NCBI RefSeq assembly: GCF_018304965.1
Contig: NZ_JAGQED010000009.1
Coordinates: forward strand, 62,001 to 126,000
Length of the DNA stretch: 64,000 bases
Origin: Collimonas antrihumi
GTDB lineage: Bacteria > Pseudomonadota > Gammaproteobacteria > Burkholderiales > Burkholderiaceae_D
Direction: 5' to 3'
The translations under genes were made by a program, and so were the position numbers. A model generated the notes under the pieces. It saw only the letters and a list, made by a program, of their open reading frames with translations, was not told where the DNA came from and did no database searches. Each line of letters begins with the position of its first letter. Positions within the stretch are counted from its first letter, which is position 1. Of the stretch, positions 1 to 7,374 are shown one piece after another.

Positions 1-74
1 GTCAGACCGCTGCGCCCGTTCCGTTTAAAATGACGACAACTTTTTGAGTTGCCGCACAAACTGATTCCCACTCT

Positions 75-1463
75 ATGAATTCTGATTCGTTCACCACATT
101 CAAGAAAAATGCAGCGATCGCCTCGACCTATCTGTCACGCGGGTTCGACAAAGTAGCGAGCTGGGTCACGCAGCTTTCGTGGTGGAAGTTCCTGTTGTTT
201 GCAGTGCTGATGCTGGCGGCTGCCGGGATTTTGCAGGAAACGCTGTTTTCTTCCGAAGAGATCATCATCGAGAAAGTCAGCAAACATGAGAGCAAAGCCT
301 CAAAACCTGCCAAGTCCACCAAGTCCGCCAGAGGCAAAACCGATATCCGGATTGACGACACCGGCGTCCATATCAATACCGGCGCTTATACCTACAATGG
401 CGACGATGCGGCGAGTGTCCCTGCAGCGCCGCCGCCTCCTTCAAAGGCAGAAGCCGCCGCTGGCGCGCCTGCTGCGGCGCCTGCAGCACCGGCAGCACCG
501 GCAGCACCGGCAGCACCGGCAGCACCAGCAGCACCAGCCGCGCCGGCAGCGCCTCCCGACAATGCCGCCAGCCTGAGCCTGAACTTGCCGCCGGATGCTG
601 CCCAGGATGTTAATCAGGCGATCAACGATGCGGTTGCCGCCATCCATGAAGCCGCCGCAGAGAAAGCTGAGCAGCAGGTTGCCCGCTACCAGAAAAAATC
701 TTCTGAATGGTTCGTGAATTTTGTGCTGCTGTTGCTGATCGGCTTATTCGGCACCAAGGCGCTGATGGGCGGCAAGAAACGGGCTGAAGCGCGTGCCCAG
801 GCGGCCAATGCCGCCGCCGAGCACGCCAACCTGCAACGCGAAGTATCGGAAGCCAAGATGCAGATGATCCAGGCTCAGGTCGAACCGCATTTTCTGTTCA
901 ATACGCTGGCTTCGGTCGACTACCTGATTGAAACCGATCCGCCGCGCGCCTCAGCCATGCAAAAGCACCTGATCCAGTACTTGCGGGCAGTATTGCCGCA
1001 GATGCGGGAAACCGCCACCGTCACCACGCTGGGACGCGAAGTCGACATTGTGCGGGCCTATCTGGATCTGTTGAAGATGCGCATGGAAGAACGCCTGAAC
1101 GTCGATCTGCAAGTATCCGACGGCTTACGCAGCGCAGCCTTCCCGCCGATGATGCTGCAATCGCTGGTGGAAAATGCCATCAAGCATGGCCTGGAGCGCA
1201 AACCGGAAGGCGGCTACTTGCGTATCAAGGCGGAAGTAGCCGACAATCAGCTGCGCGTCAGCGTCACTGACGACGGCCTGGGTTTTGGCGCCCTCCCAAG
1301 CAATGGCACGGGACTTGGATTGCAAAGTATCCGCGACCGCCTCAAACTGTTGCACGGCAACGCCGCACAACTGGAGATAACCCCCAACAGCCCGAGTGGC
1401 GTATGCTCAACCATTGAGGTGCCATATCAGGTAGTTGGCACCGGTAAGACCAAGCCTGTATAA
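75..1463 (+). CDS. LytS/YehU-type sensor histidine kinase
   Basis: Membrane histidine kinase of the LytS/AlgZ class (His_kinase PF06580 followed by HATPase_c), 462 aa. Hydrophobic segments lie at about residues 37-53 and 213-230. Between them is a periplasmic stretch with a low-complexity Ala-Pro run at residues 137-157. The phospho-acceptor is His272 in the motif EPHFLFNTL. The N box is VENAIKHG and the G boxes are DDGLGFG and GTGLGLQSI. It is followed by a DUF2807 protein and a LytTR response regulator on the same strand, so the three probably form one signalling operon. The stimulus cannot be told from sequence. The class call is firm; the start follows the first ATG and has no strong ribosome site. 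Confidence 0.93.
   Translation: MNSDSFTTFKKNAAIASTYLSRGFDKVASWVTQLSWWKFLLFAVLMLAAAGILQETLFSSEEIIIEKVSKHESKASKPAKSTKSARGKTDIRIDDTGVHINTGAYTYNGDDAASVPAAPPPPSKAEAAAGAPAAAPAAPAAPAAPAAPAAPAAPAAPAAPPDNAASLSLNLPPDAAQDVNQAINDAVAAIHEAAAEKAEQQVARYQKKSSEWFVNFVLLLLIGLFGTKALMGGKKRAEARAQAANAAAEHANLQREVSEAKMQMIQAQVEPHFLFNTLASVDYLIETDPPRASAMQKHLIQYLRAVLPQMRETATVTTLGREVDIVRAYLDLLKMRMEERLNVDLQVSDGLRSAAFPPMMLQSLVENAIKHGLERKPEGGYLRIKAEVADNQLRVSVTDDGLGFGALPSNGTGLGLQSIRDRLKLLHGNAAQLEITPNSPSGVCSTIEVPYQVVGTGKTKPV
483..545 (+). repeat. in-frame 9-bp tandem repeat coding Ala-Ala-Pro
   Basis: Seven consecutive 9-bp units: four perfect GCAGCACCG, two GCAGCACCA and one GCCGCGCCG. They encode residues 137-157 of the histidine kinase as repeated Ala-Ala-Pro in the predicted periplasmic linker. 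Gain or loss of units keeps the frame, so linker length could vary between strains. Confidence 0.9.
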
Positions 1464-1501
1464 ATTCATCATCCAGGCTAGCTTTATAAGCAGGAGGAAA
1501 C

Positions 1502-2245
1502 ATGCACATGAATATGAAATTAAAAATGATCTCGCGTTTTGCGTTTGTCTTTACACTGGCTACTGCCGCGTTGGTTCCGCTGCTTAGCCTCATCCCCAGC
1601 TCCAGCATGGCCGCCGAAGTAGTCAGAGTCGAGCGCCAGGTAGGCAGTTTTCAGCAAGTGGAAGTGATGGATGCGGTGAACGTGTTTCTGACCCAGGGGC
1701 CGACCAAACCGGCTGTGATCGAAGCGGAATCCAACCTTGTTCCGCTGGTCGAGCTGGAAATCAGCGGTTCAGTATTGCGGGTCCATTTGAAACGCAATTC
1801 GTCATTCACCAGCCGCCACGATATCAATGTCTACCTGAGCGCGCCTGAGGTCAATGGACTGAGCGTGTTCGGCTCAGGCGACCTTAAACTGCGCGACAAG
1901 CTGAGTTCAAAAGACGGCATCAAGATTTCCATCTCCGGTTCCGGCAGCGTCAGCGGTGAACTGAACACTCCTACCGTCACTGCCTCTATCGCCGGCGCCG
2001 GCGACATCAAGGTCAGAGGCAAGACACGCGACCTGAAGGTATCGATTGCAGGCAGCGGCGATTATGACGGCTTCGACCTGATGGCGGAAAACACCAGCGT
2101 GTCGATCGTCGGCAGCGGCGACGCCCATGTCTATGCCAGCAAGAATTTAAACGTCTCGACCGCCGGCTCGGGCGACGTCGCCTATAGCGGCGACCCGCAA
2201 GTGCGCTCCAGCATCATGGGCTCCGGCTCAGTCAAAAAACGCTGA
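1502..2245 (+). CDS. secreted DUF2807 (head GIN domain) protein
   Basis: 247-aa exported protein. An N-terminal hydrophobic signal region (about residues 12-37) ends near SSSMAA. The rest is repetitive beta-structure typical of DUF2807 (putative auto-transporter adhesin, head GIN domain), with recurring Gly-Ser-Gly-Asp turns such as SGSGSVSG, AGAGDIK, AGSGDYDG and VGSGDAHV, consistent with a right-handed beta-helix. A strong ribosome site (AGGAGGAAAC) sits just before the ATG. It lies between the LytS-like kinase and the LytTR regulator, which suggests an envelope or ligand-sensing partner for that pair. No enzymatic motif is visible. The function is unknown beyond the family name. Confidence 0.85.
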   Translation: MHMNMKLKMISRFAFVFTLATAALVPLLSLIPSSSMAAEVVRVERQVGSFQQVEVMDAVNVFLTQGPTKPAVIEAESNLVPLVELEISGSVLRVHLKRNSSFTSRHDINVYLSAPEVNGLSVFGSGDLKLRDKLSSKDGIKISISGSGSVSGELNTPTVTASIAGAGDIKVRGKTRDLKVSIAGSGDYDGFDLMAENTSVSIVGSGDAHVYASKNLNVSTAGSGDVAYSGDPQVRSSIMGSGSVKKR

Positions 2246-2268
2246 ATCTCCTGTTAAAATAGTTGCCT

Positions 2269-3021
2269 ATGCCTACTGCTATCATTGCCGATGACGAGCG
2301 CCTGATGCGCGACCAGATCCGCTTACGCCTGAGCCAGGCGTGGCCGGAACTGGAAATCCTCGGAGAAGCGAAAAACGGCGATGAAGCAATCGATCTGGTC
2401 GACCAGCTGCAACCCGATTTCACCTTCCTCGACATCCGCATGCCAGGAAAAACCGGGCTGCAGGCGGCACAGGAAATCGGTGGCAAAAGCCACATCGTTT
2501 TCATTACCGCCTATGACGAATACGCCATCGAAGCTTTCGAGCGCGGCGCTGTCGACTACATCCTGAAACCGGCCGAGGCCGAACGCTTGCGCCTGACCGT
2601 CACCCGCCTCAAGGCCAGGCTCAGTTCGACACCGGCCGACATGAGTTCGATGCTGACCCAACTCGCCAAGCAGATGGGGATCGCCACCAAACCAGTCTAT
2701 CTGCAATGGATACAAGCCAGCATCGGCCAGCAGCTGCGGCTGATCCCGGTGCAGGAAATCCTGTTTTTCCGTTCCGATGAAAAGTACACCAGCGTCCAGA
2801 CCGCGACCTATGAAGCATTGATCCGCAAACCGGTGCGCGACCTCGCTGAAGAACTGGATCCCGACCTGTTCTGGCAAATCCACCGCGCCACCCTGGTCAA
2901 CGTCAACGCCATCGACGGCATCACCCGCGACATGCGCGGCCGCCATCAGGTGCTGATAAAGGGACATTCTGAAAAACTGGAGGTGAGCCGCAGCTTTATC
3001 CATTTGTTCAAACAAATGTAG
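2269..3021 (+). CDS. LytTR-family response regulator
   Basis: Two-domain response regulator of about 250 aa. It has an N-terminal receiver with the acidic pair in IADDER, phospho-acceptor Asp55 in TFLDIRMPG, the Thr of FITAYDE and Lys in YILKPAE, and a C-terminal LytTR DNA-binding domain (from about residue 145, with FFRSDEKYT and LFWQIHRATLVNV). An in-frame TTG lies six bases upstream (2263), but the ATG at 2269 gives the usual short receiver N-terminus and is preferred. It is the cognate regulator for the LytS-like kinase encoded upstream. LytTR proteins bind direct-repeat sites; none was identified in this window. Confidence 0.92.
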   Translation: MPTAIIADDERLMRDQIRLRLSQAWPELEILGEAKNGDEAIDLVDQLQPDFTFLDIRMPGKTGLQAAQEIGGKSHIVFITAYDEYAIEAFERGAVDYILKPAEAERLRLTVTRLKARLSSTPADMSSMLTQLAKQMGIATKPVYLQWIQASIGQQLRLIPVQEILFFRSDEKYTSVQTATYEALIRKPVRDLAEELDPDLFWQIHRATLVNVNAIDGITRDMRGRHQVLIKGHSEKLEVSRSFIHLFKQM

Positions 3022-3060
3022 GCGCCGCTCGGCGCTACGCTGTATGGCTACACGACGACA

Positions 3061-3756
3061 CTAAGCCAGCAGCGCTTTGACGAAATCCTTCTTGCCGCCA
3101 GGCGGCGGTATCTCGAATTGCAAGGCAGACTCCACATGATGCAAATGATGCGCCATCAGCTGCACTGCCTTTTCCGTATCCCCGGCCTTCGCCGCCTGCA
3201 GGAATTCGACATGCTCGTCCGATGAACATGTCGCATCCCTGGTGGACTGGTACAACATGGTAATCAGCGAACTGCGGCCGGCCAGCTTGGTCAGCACATC
3301 GGTCAAGACTTGATTGCCCACCGTGCGCGCCAGCAGAATGTGAAAGTCGCTCAGCAGTTTAGAGCGGATTTGCGGATTCTCCTTGGATAGCGCCTCGCGT
3401 TCCTCCTTCAAGTGCTGTTCAAGCATTTGATAATCGGCGGCGCTGGCCTTGGCCACGAACTCACGCACCAGCGCAGCTTCCAGCACGCGCCGCACGAAGA
3501 ATATCTGGCGCGCCTCTTCCTCGGTCGGCCGACTCACAAACGCCCCTTTATCGGGCACCAGATCGATCAATTTGTCTTTCGCCAGCATCACCAGCGCCGC
3601 TCGGATCTTGGTGCGGCTCACGGAATACAGGCGCGCGAGGGCCTCTTCCCGCAATTTGGTGCCGGGTGGCAGGCGCTGCTCGGCAATCGCGGTCGTGATA
3701 TCGGCCGCTATATCGTCAGAACTGTCGGCGCCGGATGGGCTGGAAGACAGGCTCAT
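3061..3756 (-). CDS. GntR-family (FCD) transcriptional regulator
   Basis: 231-aa regulator with an N-terminal winged helix-turn-helix (residues about 18-85; PGTKLREEALARLYSVSRTKIR) and a C-terminal all-helical FCD ligand domain (about 92-215). Potential metal-binding histidines are visible in SDFHILLARTVGN, DEHVEFLQAAKAGD and MAHHLHHVESAL. It is encoded just downstream of, and on the same strand as, a C4-dicarboxylate symporter, with a divergent ammonia-lyase beyond. This suggests control of uptake and breakdown of an amino or organic acid. The candidate operator is the inverted repeat at 5345-5360 between the transporter and lyase genes. The ligand is unknown. Confidence 0.9.
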   Translation of the reverse strand: MSLSSSPSGADSSDDIAADITTAIAEQRLPPGTKLREEALARLYSVSRTKIRAALVMLAKDKLIDLVPDKGAFVSRPTEEEARQIFFVRRVLEAALVREFVAKASAADYQMLEQHLKEEREALSKENPQIRSKLLSDFHILLARTVGNQVLTDVLTKLAGRSSLITMLYQSTRDATCSSDEHVEFLQAAKAGDTEKAVQLMAHHLHHVESALQFEIPPPGGKKDFVKALLA

Positions 3757-3845
3757 GTTGTCGATTTCCTTGGAGCTTGGTTCTAAAGATCAAAATTGTA
3801 CTTGCAAATGCGGCGCCTTCAAAAAATAAGAATGGTTTGCCGGGT

Positions 3846-3875
3846 TGCGCCCGACCGCCAACGGCGTCGGGCGCA
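3846..3875. terminator. hairpin downstream of dctA
   Basis: Perfect 10-bp inverted repeat TGCGCCCGAC / GTCGGGCGCA around a 10-nt loop, in the gap after the dctA stop. There is no good T tract next to it, so it may be a processing or stabilising hairpin rather than a strong intrinsic terminator. Confidence 0.45.
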
Positions 3876-3876
3876 C

Positions 3877-3909
3877 CTGCTCTCTACCTGCTCTCTACCT
3901 GCTTTCTAC
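3877..3909. repeat. 11-bp tandem repeat, three units, abutting dctA stop
   Basis: CTGCTCTCTAC twice, then CTGCTTTCTAC, ending at the base next to the dctA stop codon. It is one of several short tandem arrays in this window that start at or beside stop codons. Confidence 0.85.
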
Positions 3910-5238
3910 TTACAGCGACCTGCCGTCAGCCGCTATTTGCAAGTTGGCTGCGTCAAGATCCTCTTCCACGGCGGCCGGACGTTCGCCGTTCAAGACCGCA
4001 TGCGCGCGTACCTTATCGATATCTTTTTCCCACACCGCCACCACCACGGTCGCCACGCAGTTACCCAGCAGATTGCCCAGTGCACGTGCGATGCCCATGA
4101 ACCAGTCGACCGACAGCACCAGTACCAGTCCGACCACGGGAATTGCCGGAATGGCCGATAAGGTCGCCGCCAGAATCACAATCGCTGAACCCGGCACACC
4201 ATGCGCACCCTTGGAAGTAATCAAGGCCACCGCCAGGATTGCCAGCAAATCGGTCAGCGCCAGTGGCGTATTGGTGGCTTGCGCAATGAACACGGCGGCC
4301 AGGGTCAGGTAGATCGAGAAGGCATCCAGGTTGAACGAATAACCGGTCGGGATCACCAGGCCCACAGTGGAATCCTTGATGCCCATATATTCCAGCTTGC
4401 GCATGATCTGCGGCAGCACGCTATCCGATGAGGCGGTAGCCAGCACCACCAGCAGCTCCGCACGCAGGTATTTAATCAGCTTGAAGATGCTGAAACCGGT
4501 AAGCCTGAGGATGGTACCCAATATAGCAAAGACGAAAATCACCACCGCAAAGAAATACAAGAGCACCAGGAAACTCAGCTGTTGCAAGGAGCCGACGCCA
4601 TATTTACCGACCGTGAACGCAATCGCGCCGAACACGCCGAGCGGCGCCAGCCTGATGATAAAAGACATACATTTGAAAAAAGCATCCGACATGCTGTGCA
4701 CGATGGTGATGATAGGCGCCGCTTTTTCACCGATCAGCGAAAGGGCCGAACCGAAAATGATCGAAAACAGCAGCACCTGCAGCACGTCGCCAGAGGTAAA
4801 CGCGCTGACCACGGTATTGGGGATGATTTTCATCACGAAGTCGGAAAAGCTGCTGCCTCTGACCTTATTGGCGGTTTCCACATAACTGGACAAGGCATTC
4901 GCGTCCAGGGTGTCAGGATTGATGTTCATGCCGACGCCGGGATGGAATACAAAAGCCAGCAGCAGCCCCAGTACCAGGGCAATCGTAGTCACTACTTCAA
5001 AGTAGATCAGCGCCTTCAAGCCGACCCGGCCGACTTTCTTCAACTCGCCGGCGCCGTAAATGCCATGCACCACCACACAGAATACGATCATCGGGATGAT
5101 CATCTTGACCAGCTTGATAAAACCGTCGCCCAAAGGCTTCAGGCTTTCTCCGAATTTCGGGAACAGCACCCCGACTGCGATTCCCATGACAAGTGCTATC
5201 AGCACCTGGCCAAACAGTGATTTAAAAAAGCGCCGCAC
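3910..5238 (-). CDS. dctA: C4-dicarboxylate/proton symporter (DctA family)
   Basis: 442-aa dicarboxylate/amino acid:cation symporter (DAACS family), imports C4-dicarboxylates such as succinate, fumarate and malate across the inner membrane. It is hydrophobic throughout, with family signatures visible: IIPMIVFCVVVHG near residue 50, the GYSFNLDAFSIY region near residue 305, and the helical-hairpin stretch GVPGSAIVILAATL near residue 350. The start codon is GTG with AGGAG six bases upstream. A GntR regulator lies downstream on the same strand and an ammonia-lyase is divergent, so this transporter may be co-regulated with amino-acid catabolism. Close relatives transport glutamate or aspartate, so the substrate is assigned by similarity only. 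Confidence 0.9.
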   Translation of the reverse strand: MRRFFKSLFGQVLIALVMGIAVGVLFPKFGESLKPLGDGFIKLVKMIIPMIVFCVVVHGIYGAGELKKVGRVGLKALIYFEVVTTIALVLGLLLAFVFHPGVGMNINPDTLDANALSSYVETANKVRGSSFSDFVMKIIPNTVVSAFTSGDVLQVLLFSIIFGSALSLIGEKAAPIITIVHSMSDAFFKCMSFIIRLAPLGVFGAIAFTVGKYGVGSLQQLSFLVLLYFFAVVIFVFAILGTILRLTGFSIFKLIKYLRAELLVVLATASSDSVLPQIMRKLEYMGIKDSTVGLVIPTGYSFNLDAFSIYLTLAAVFIAQATNTPLALTDLLAILAVALITSKGAHGVPGSAIVILAATLSAIPAIPVVGLVLVLSVDWFMGIARALGNLLGNCVATVVVAVWEKDIDKVRAHAVLNGERPAAVEEDLDAANLQIAADGRSL

Positions 5239-5330
5239 GTTCGTCTCCTAATTGTTTGTTTGGTTTATACCAATTTATAAGTCTGGAATCGCCCCGATTC
5301 AAGCTTGGAAAAGCGGCGCCCCGGATTCAA

Positions 5331-5360
5331 TATAATGCATTCACTTATTGTATGCAATAA
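5331..5360 (+). promoter_or_regulatory. -10 box and inverted-repeat operator upstream of the lyase gene
   Basis: A consensus -10 hexamer TATAAT (5331-5336) is followed at 5345-5360 by the perfect inverted repeat TTATTG-TATG-CAATAA, which would overlap the transcription start. The repeat resembles the short palindromes (TTGTATACAA-like) bound by FCD-type GntR proteins. Such a regulator is encoded at 3061-3756. The site lies between divergent dctA and lyase genes, so it could control one or both. The regulator-site pairing is inference. Confidence 0.5.
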
Positions 5361-5494
5361 TTGAATTCAAGAGTATTATTCAAAAAACCCAAGAAAAACA
5401 GGAAAACCCAGGAAAACCCGTAGTCGACATTTTGCTCGGCAAGAACACGGATTTATTTTGTATCCCTACTTTGATTTCTACTTTGGATGTGAAC

Positions 5495-7126
5495 ATGACC
5501 AATACCACCATCACCATTGACGGCTTCAGCCTTGCTGCTCAGCAAGTAGTCGACGTCGCCCGCGCACCGCACCTGCCAGTAACCCTGGCCGATTCTTCGC
5601 GCGCCGCGCTGAAAGAAAGCCGCGACTACATCGAATCGACCTGGATGCACGATGAAGCGCCGATGATGTACAGCTTTAACACCGGCGTCGGCTTGTTGAA
5701 AGACACCCGTATCAAGGTTGAAAATATCGAGTTGTTCCAGACCCAGCTGATCAAGGCCCACTGTGCCGGCATCGGCGAACCGTTCTCGGAAGAAGTCAGC
5801 CGCGCCACCATGCTGTTGCGCGCGAATGCGTTCGCCAGCAATTATTCGGCGCCTCGGGTGGAAGTGGTAGACCGCCTGCTGGCTTTCCTGAATGCCGGCA
5901 TCCATCCGATCATGCCGCAAAAAGGATCGGTCGGCGCATCCGGCGATCTGGCGCCGTTGTCTTACCTGGCGGCGGCGATTGCCGGTTTCGACGAAGCGGA
6001 AGTGATGTACCAAGGTCAGCGCATGAGCGCCCCGCAAGCGATCACCAAGGCCGGTGTTGGCCCGGTCAAGTTCGACTTGAAAGCCAAGGATGCCTCGGCC
6101 CTGATCAACGGTTGCACTGCTTCGCTGGCGGTGGCCGTGCTGGTTGCGCATGATTCACGCAATCTGTTGAGCGATGCCTGTTTGTCGCTGGGTTTGACGT
6201 TGGAGGCGATGCGCGCTGAAATGGCGGCTTTCGACCACCGCATCCAGCAAGCCCGTCCGCATGCCGGCCAGATCAAGACTGCCGCCATCATCCGCAACCT
6301 GCTGTCTGGTTCGACCCGCACCACGCATGAAGCACGCGCCGTGCAGTTTCCGGAGGAAACCCGTCGCACCGATATCCCTTACAGCTCGCGCATCCAGGAT
6401 GTGTATTCGCTGCGTTGCGCGCCGCAAGTCTACGGCCCGGTATTCGATGCGCTCGACTATATCGACAATATCGTCGACAAGGAAATCAACTCGGCTACCG
6501 ATAACCCGCTGATCTTCGATAAAGAAGGCGGCGGCTTTGAAATCATCTCCGGCGGTAACTTCCACGGCCAATACCTGGCGCAAGCGATGGATCTGCTGGC
6601 GATGGCGATTACCGACCTGGGCAGCATCTGCGAGCGCCGTGTCGCGCGCCTGATCGATCCGACCTTGTCGTGGGGCTTGCCACGCAATCTGATGAGCGGT
6701 GTGCGCGGCGTCAACACCGGTTATCCGGTGGTGCAATGTTCGCTGAGTTCGCTGGTGATGGAAAACCGCACCCTGTGCATGCCGGGCAGCGTCGACAGCA
6801 TTCCAGCCAAAGGCAACAGCGAAGACCACGTTTCGAATTCGACCTGGTGTGCGCGCAAGGCGGCGACGGTGGTGGCCAATACGCAATACATCATCGGCGT
6901 CGAGATGCTGCTGGCGGCGCAGGCGTTGACGATGACGGAAGATCTGTTGCCAGGCTTCGTGCTGGGCAAGGGAACGCAAGCGGCGTATCAGGAAATCCGC
7001 CGTCAGATTCCGGCTTGCCTGGAAGGCGATCGCTGGTTCCACAACGATATCGTTGTGGCCCAATCGTTCGTAGTCAGCGGTTCGGTGCGCAATGCGGTGG
7101 TCAAGCAGATCGGTGAGTTTGTCTGA
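5495..7126 (+). CDS. MIO-dependent aromatic amino acid ammonia-lyase, histidine-lyase-like
   Basis: 543-aa HAL/PAL family lyase, which removes ammonia from an aromatic amino acid (histidine to urocanate in HutH). The Ala148-Ser149-Gly150 triad in GSVGASGDL forms the MIO cofactor. The loop YSFNTGVG, the stretch QDVYSLRCAPQVYG and SGGNFHGQY are conserved. Residues known to favour histidine are kept: His89 (KAHCAG) and Glu443 (SEDHVS). However, HutH normally has NFHAEP where this protein has NFHGQY, and no other hut gene is nearby, so a tyrosine or phenylalanine substrate is not excluded. The ATG at 5495 was chosen because the in-frame upstream extension to 5348 is low-complexity and unlike the family. 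Confidence 0.85.
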   Translation: MTNTTITIDGFSLAAQQVVDVARAPHLPVTLADSSRAALKESRDYIESTWMHDEAPMMYSFNTGVGLLKDTRIKVENIELFQTQLIKAHCAGIGEPFSEEVSRATMLLRANAFASNYSAPRVEVVDRLLAFLNAGIHPIMPQKGSVGASGDLAPLSYLAAAIAGFDEAEVMYQGQRMSAPQAITKAGVGPVKFDLKAKDASALINGCTASLAVAVLVAHDSRNLLSDACLSLGLTLEAMRAEMAAFDHRIQQARPHAGQIKTAAIIRNLLSGSTRTTHEARAVQFPEETRRTDIPYSSRIQDVYSLRCAPQVYGPVFDALDYIDNIVDKEINSATDNPLIFDKEGGGFEIISGGNFHGQYLAQAMDLLAMAITDLGSICERRVARLIDPTLSWGLPRNLMSGVRGVNTGYPVVQCSLSSLVMENRTLCMPGSVDSIPAKGNSEDHVSNSTWCARKAATVVANTQYIIGVEMLLAAQALTMTEDLLPGFVLGKGTQAAYQEIRRQIPACLEGDRWFHNDIVVAQSFVVSGSVRNAVVKQIGEFV

Positions 7127-7144
7127 TCCAAGTACCTTGAAATG

Positions 7145-7178
7145 AAAAATGAGCCACGTCATCGTGGCTCATTTTTTT
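7145..7178 (+). terminator. Rho-independent terminator after the lyase gene
   Basis: Stem GAGCCACG / CGTGGCTC with a TCAT loop followed by seven T residues, 24 bases after the lyase stop. The A-rich left flank would also allow it to work on the other strand. Confidence 0.9.
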
Positions 7179-7179
7179 C

Positions 7180-7207
7180 GTAGGGTGGGCATGAATGCCC
7201 ACCCTGC
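7180..7207. repeat. GTAGGGTGGGC palindromic repeat, short form
   Basis: Compact hairpin AGGGTGGGCAT-GA-ATGCCCACCCT, immediately after the lyase terminator. It is one of five copies of this repeat family in the window (others at 16731, 20349, 26521 and 42297). Confidence 0.85.
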
Positions 7208-7262
7208 TACAAACTCAATCCGGCCACAGTTTTCATTTTATTGGAAAGTTTTAATTTACTTT

Positions 7263-7281
7263 GTAAATGGTAATCATTATT
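7263..7281 (+). promoter_or_regulatory. Fur box upstream of the TonB receptor
   Basis: The 19 bases GTAAATGGTAATCATTATT match the classical Fur consensus GATAATGATAATCATTATC at 15 of 19 positions, about 95 bases before the receptor start. This predicts iron repression of the downstream gene. Confidence 0.8.
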
Positions 7282-7374
7282 ATTCGTATTAATTAAAACT
7301 GGTCATACAGCAATCTGATTGGGCGTATTCGCCGCAATTTGGTTTAGCGGCCGCATTTCAGAGGGAATCCATCG

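Noticed and set aside
483-545. 9-bp repeat array as a CRISPR-like locus
   Set aside because: Units are contiguous without spacers, in frame, and encode a low-complexity protein linker.
5348-5494. N-terminal extension of the ammonia-lyase
   Set aside because: The extension overlaps the predicted operator and start site and does not resemble the family; the ATG at 5495 gives a normal N-terminus.
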